Below are positions 63,426 through 64,000 of a stretch of 64,000 bases of DNA, piece after piece; within the stretch, counting starts at the first letter, position 1; the number at the start of each line of letters is the position of its first letter. Made by a program: the position numbers and the translations under genes. The notes below the pieces were generated by a model. That model was not told the DNA's origin and did not search any database. It worked only from the letters and a program-made list of their open reading frames with translations. The stretch is taken from the NCBI GenBank assembly GCA_041685735.1, contig JAWLFE010000012.1:1-64000 (forward strand), read 5' to 3'. The stretch is from CSSed11-175R1 sp041685735. Its GTDB lineage: Bacteria > Actinomycetota > Nitriliruptoria > Nitriliruptorales > Nitriliruptoraceae.

Positions 63426-63764
63426 GTGACCACGCCTTCCCTACGCAGTGCCAGCCGGGTGCACGAGCGCCTCAGGCGACTCCAGGAACAGCTCAAGCGG
63501 GTCCGCGCGACGGAGCGCGTCCTCGCCGAGCAGGTGGCCCACCTCGATGAGGTGGCCGCTGACGCAGAGACGCGCAAGCTGGTGTCGCAGACCCCGCTCG
63601 CTGACCGTGAGTGGCGGGAGGCGCGCACGGACCGGGACCGTCACCGGGCACAGCTCGACGACGCCCGTCGCGAGTCCAACGAACTGCTCGCAGAGCGCGA
63701 CCGGCTGCTCGAGCAGCTCCAGGAGCTGGACACGACGCGCCGGCCAGAGGGACCAGACCAGTGA
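63426..63764 (+). CDS. coiled-coil protein of unknown function
   Basis: 112 residues, GTG start, GGA only as ribosome site. Nearly all of the length is charged heptad-like helix (HERLRRLQEQLKRVRATERVLAEQVAHL and QLDDARRESNELLAERDRLLEQLQEL), so a coiled coil. The stop overlaps the GTG of the response-regulator gene, implying cotranslation. Coiled-coil neighbours of pdtaR occur in actinobacteria; no defined role known. Confidence 0.7.
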   Translation: MTTPSLRSASRVHERLRRLQEQLKRVRATERVLAEQVAHLDEVAADAETRKLVSQTPLADREWREARTDRDRHRAQLDDARRESNELLAERDRLLEQLQELDTTRRPEGPDQ

Positions 63765-64000
63765 CCGATACGCCGACCGACCCCACCGCAGACGCTGCGG
63801 GCGCCACCTCGCCGCGGCCCACCCGCGTCCTGATCGCGGAGGACGAGGCCCTCATCCGGCTCGATCTCAAGGAGATGCTGGAGGAGGAGGGCTTCGAGGT
63901 GGTCGCCGAGGTCGCTGACGGTGCGTCCGCGGTGCGGCTGACCCGTGAACTGGATCCCGACCTGGTCATCCTCGACGTCAAGATGCCGGTGATGGACGGC
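63761..64000 (+). CDS. pdtaR: PdtaR-like response regulator, 5' part
   Basis: 80 codons are visible, running off the right edge. After a 20-residue Thr/Pro/Ala tail, TRVLIAEDEALIRLDLKEML contains the acidic pocket (Glu-Asp-Glu) and DPDLVILDVKMPVMDG the phospho-acceptor Asp. The sequence closely follows mycobacterial PdtaR, a receiver joined to an ANTAR RNA-binding domain that acts in antitermination; the ANTAR part lies outside the window, so this rests on the receiver. Confidence 0.8.
   Translation, partial: MTDTPTDPTADAAGATSPRPTRVLIAEDEALIRLDLKEMLEEEGFEVVAEVADGASAVRLTRELDPDLVILDVKMPVMDG

Overview
The window is GC-rich (by eye about 70%) actinobacterial chromosome. Evidence for this is the gene set and order (DUF3040 gene, mraZ and a complete division/peptidoglycan dcw cluster lacking ftsA but with sepF, yggT and divIVA), many GTG and some TTG starts, an actinobacterial-type LexA box, a PriA-like HisA, an ileS T-box leader and a PdtaR-like regulator. 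The species is not identifiable by reading; a deep-branching actinomycete (Nitriliruptoria-like) would fit, but that is only a guess. I saw no insertion sequences, prophage, plasmid functions or CRISPR arrays.

Layout. 1-9 kb: the 3' part of dnaE2 (error-prone polymerase), a small membrane protein, a HAD hydrolase, a VOC protein, an MFS-like transporter preceded by a short coupled ORF, dinB with a LexA box, a Cys-rich protein, a crotonase and a DUF3040 protein. 9-13.7 kb (minus strand): a MoxR / DUF58 / transglutaminase (TgpA) operon. 14.2-34.1 kb (plus): mraZ, a small unknown gene, rsmH, ftsL, ftsI, murE, murF, mraY, murD, ftsW, murG, murC, murB, ftsQ, ftsZ, pgeF, yggS, sepF, yggT and divIVA, mostly joined by 4-base ATGA/GTGA overlaps. 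34-38.3 kb (minus): ileS with a T-box leader and a coupled HExxH membrane protein. 38.4-44.5 kb: a small ORF, a DksA/TraR zinc-finger gene, lspA, an RluD-type pseudouridine synthase and replicative dnaE. 44.6-57.8 kb: a mixed histidine/tryptophan block (hisD, C, B, H, A/priA, F, I, then trpE, C, B, A), interrupted by reverse-strand genes (an ABC ATPase; a zinc-ribbon protein and a DUF2510/DUF4190-type protein). 57.9-61.8 kb (minus): a complete OpuC-type osmoprotectant ABC transporter. 62.2-64 kb: an HNH nuclease, tRNA-Leu(CAA), a coiled-coil protein and the 5' part of a PdtaR-like response regulator.

How it works together. The dcw block makes lipid II (MurC-F, MraY, MurG, MurB) and the septal machine (FtsW/FtsI/FtsQ/FtsL/FtsZ, with SepF in place of FtsA as membrane anchor; DivIVA for the cell poles). 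The his and trp pathways meet at HisA, which carries the PriA RGW signature and could also supply the TrpF step; trpD, trpG, trpF, hisG and hisE are not in the window.

Most striking observation: the osmoprotectant-binding lipoprotein (57925-58872) has the two halves of the normal OpuCC/ProX-type sequence in swapped order, which is a circular permutation, although its signal peptide, lipobox and transporter partners are intact. Other points of interest are an inverted 16-bp duplication of the probable MraZ operator, three translationally coupled mini-ORFs or mini-ORF pairs (before the MFS gene, before hisI, and between hisI and trpE), perfect palindromes upstream of dinB and murE, and an orphan ABC ATPase with Asn in place of the switch His.
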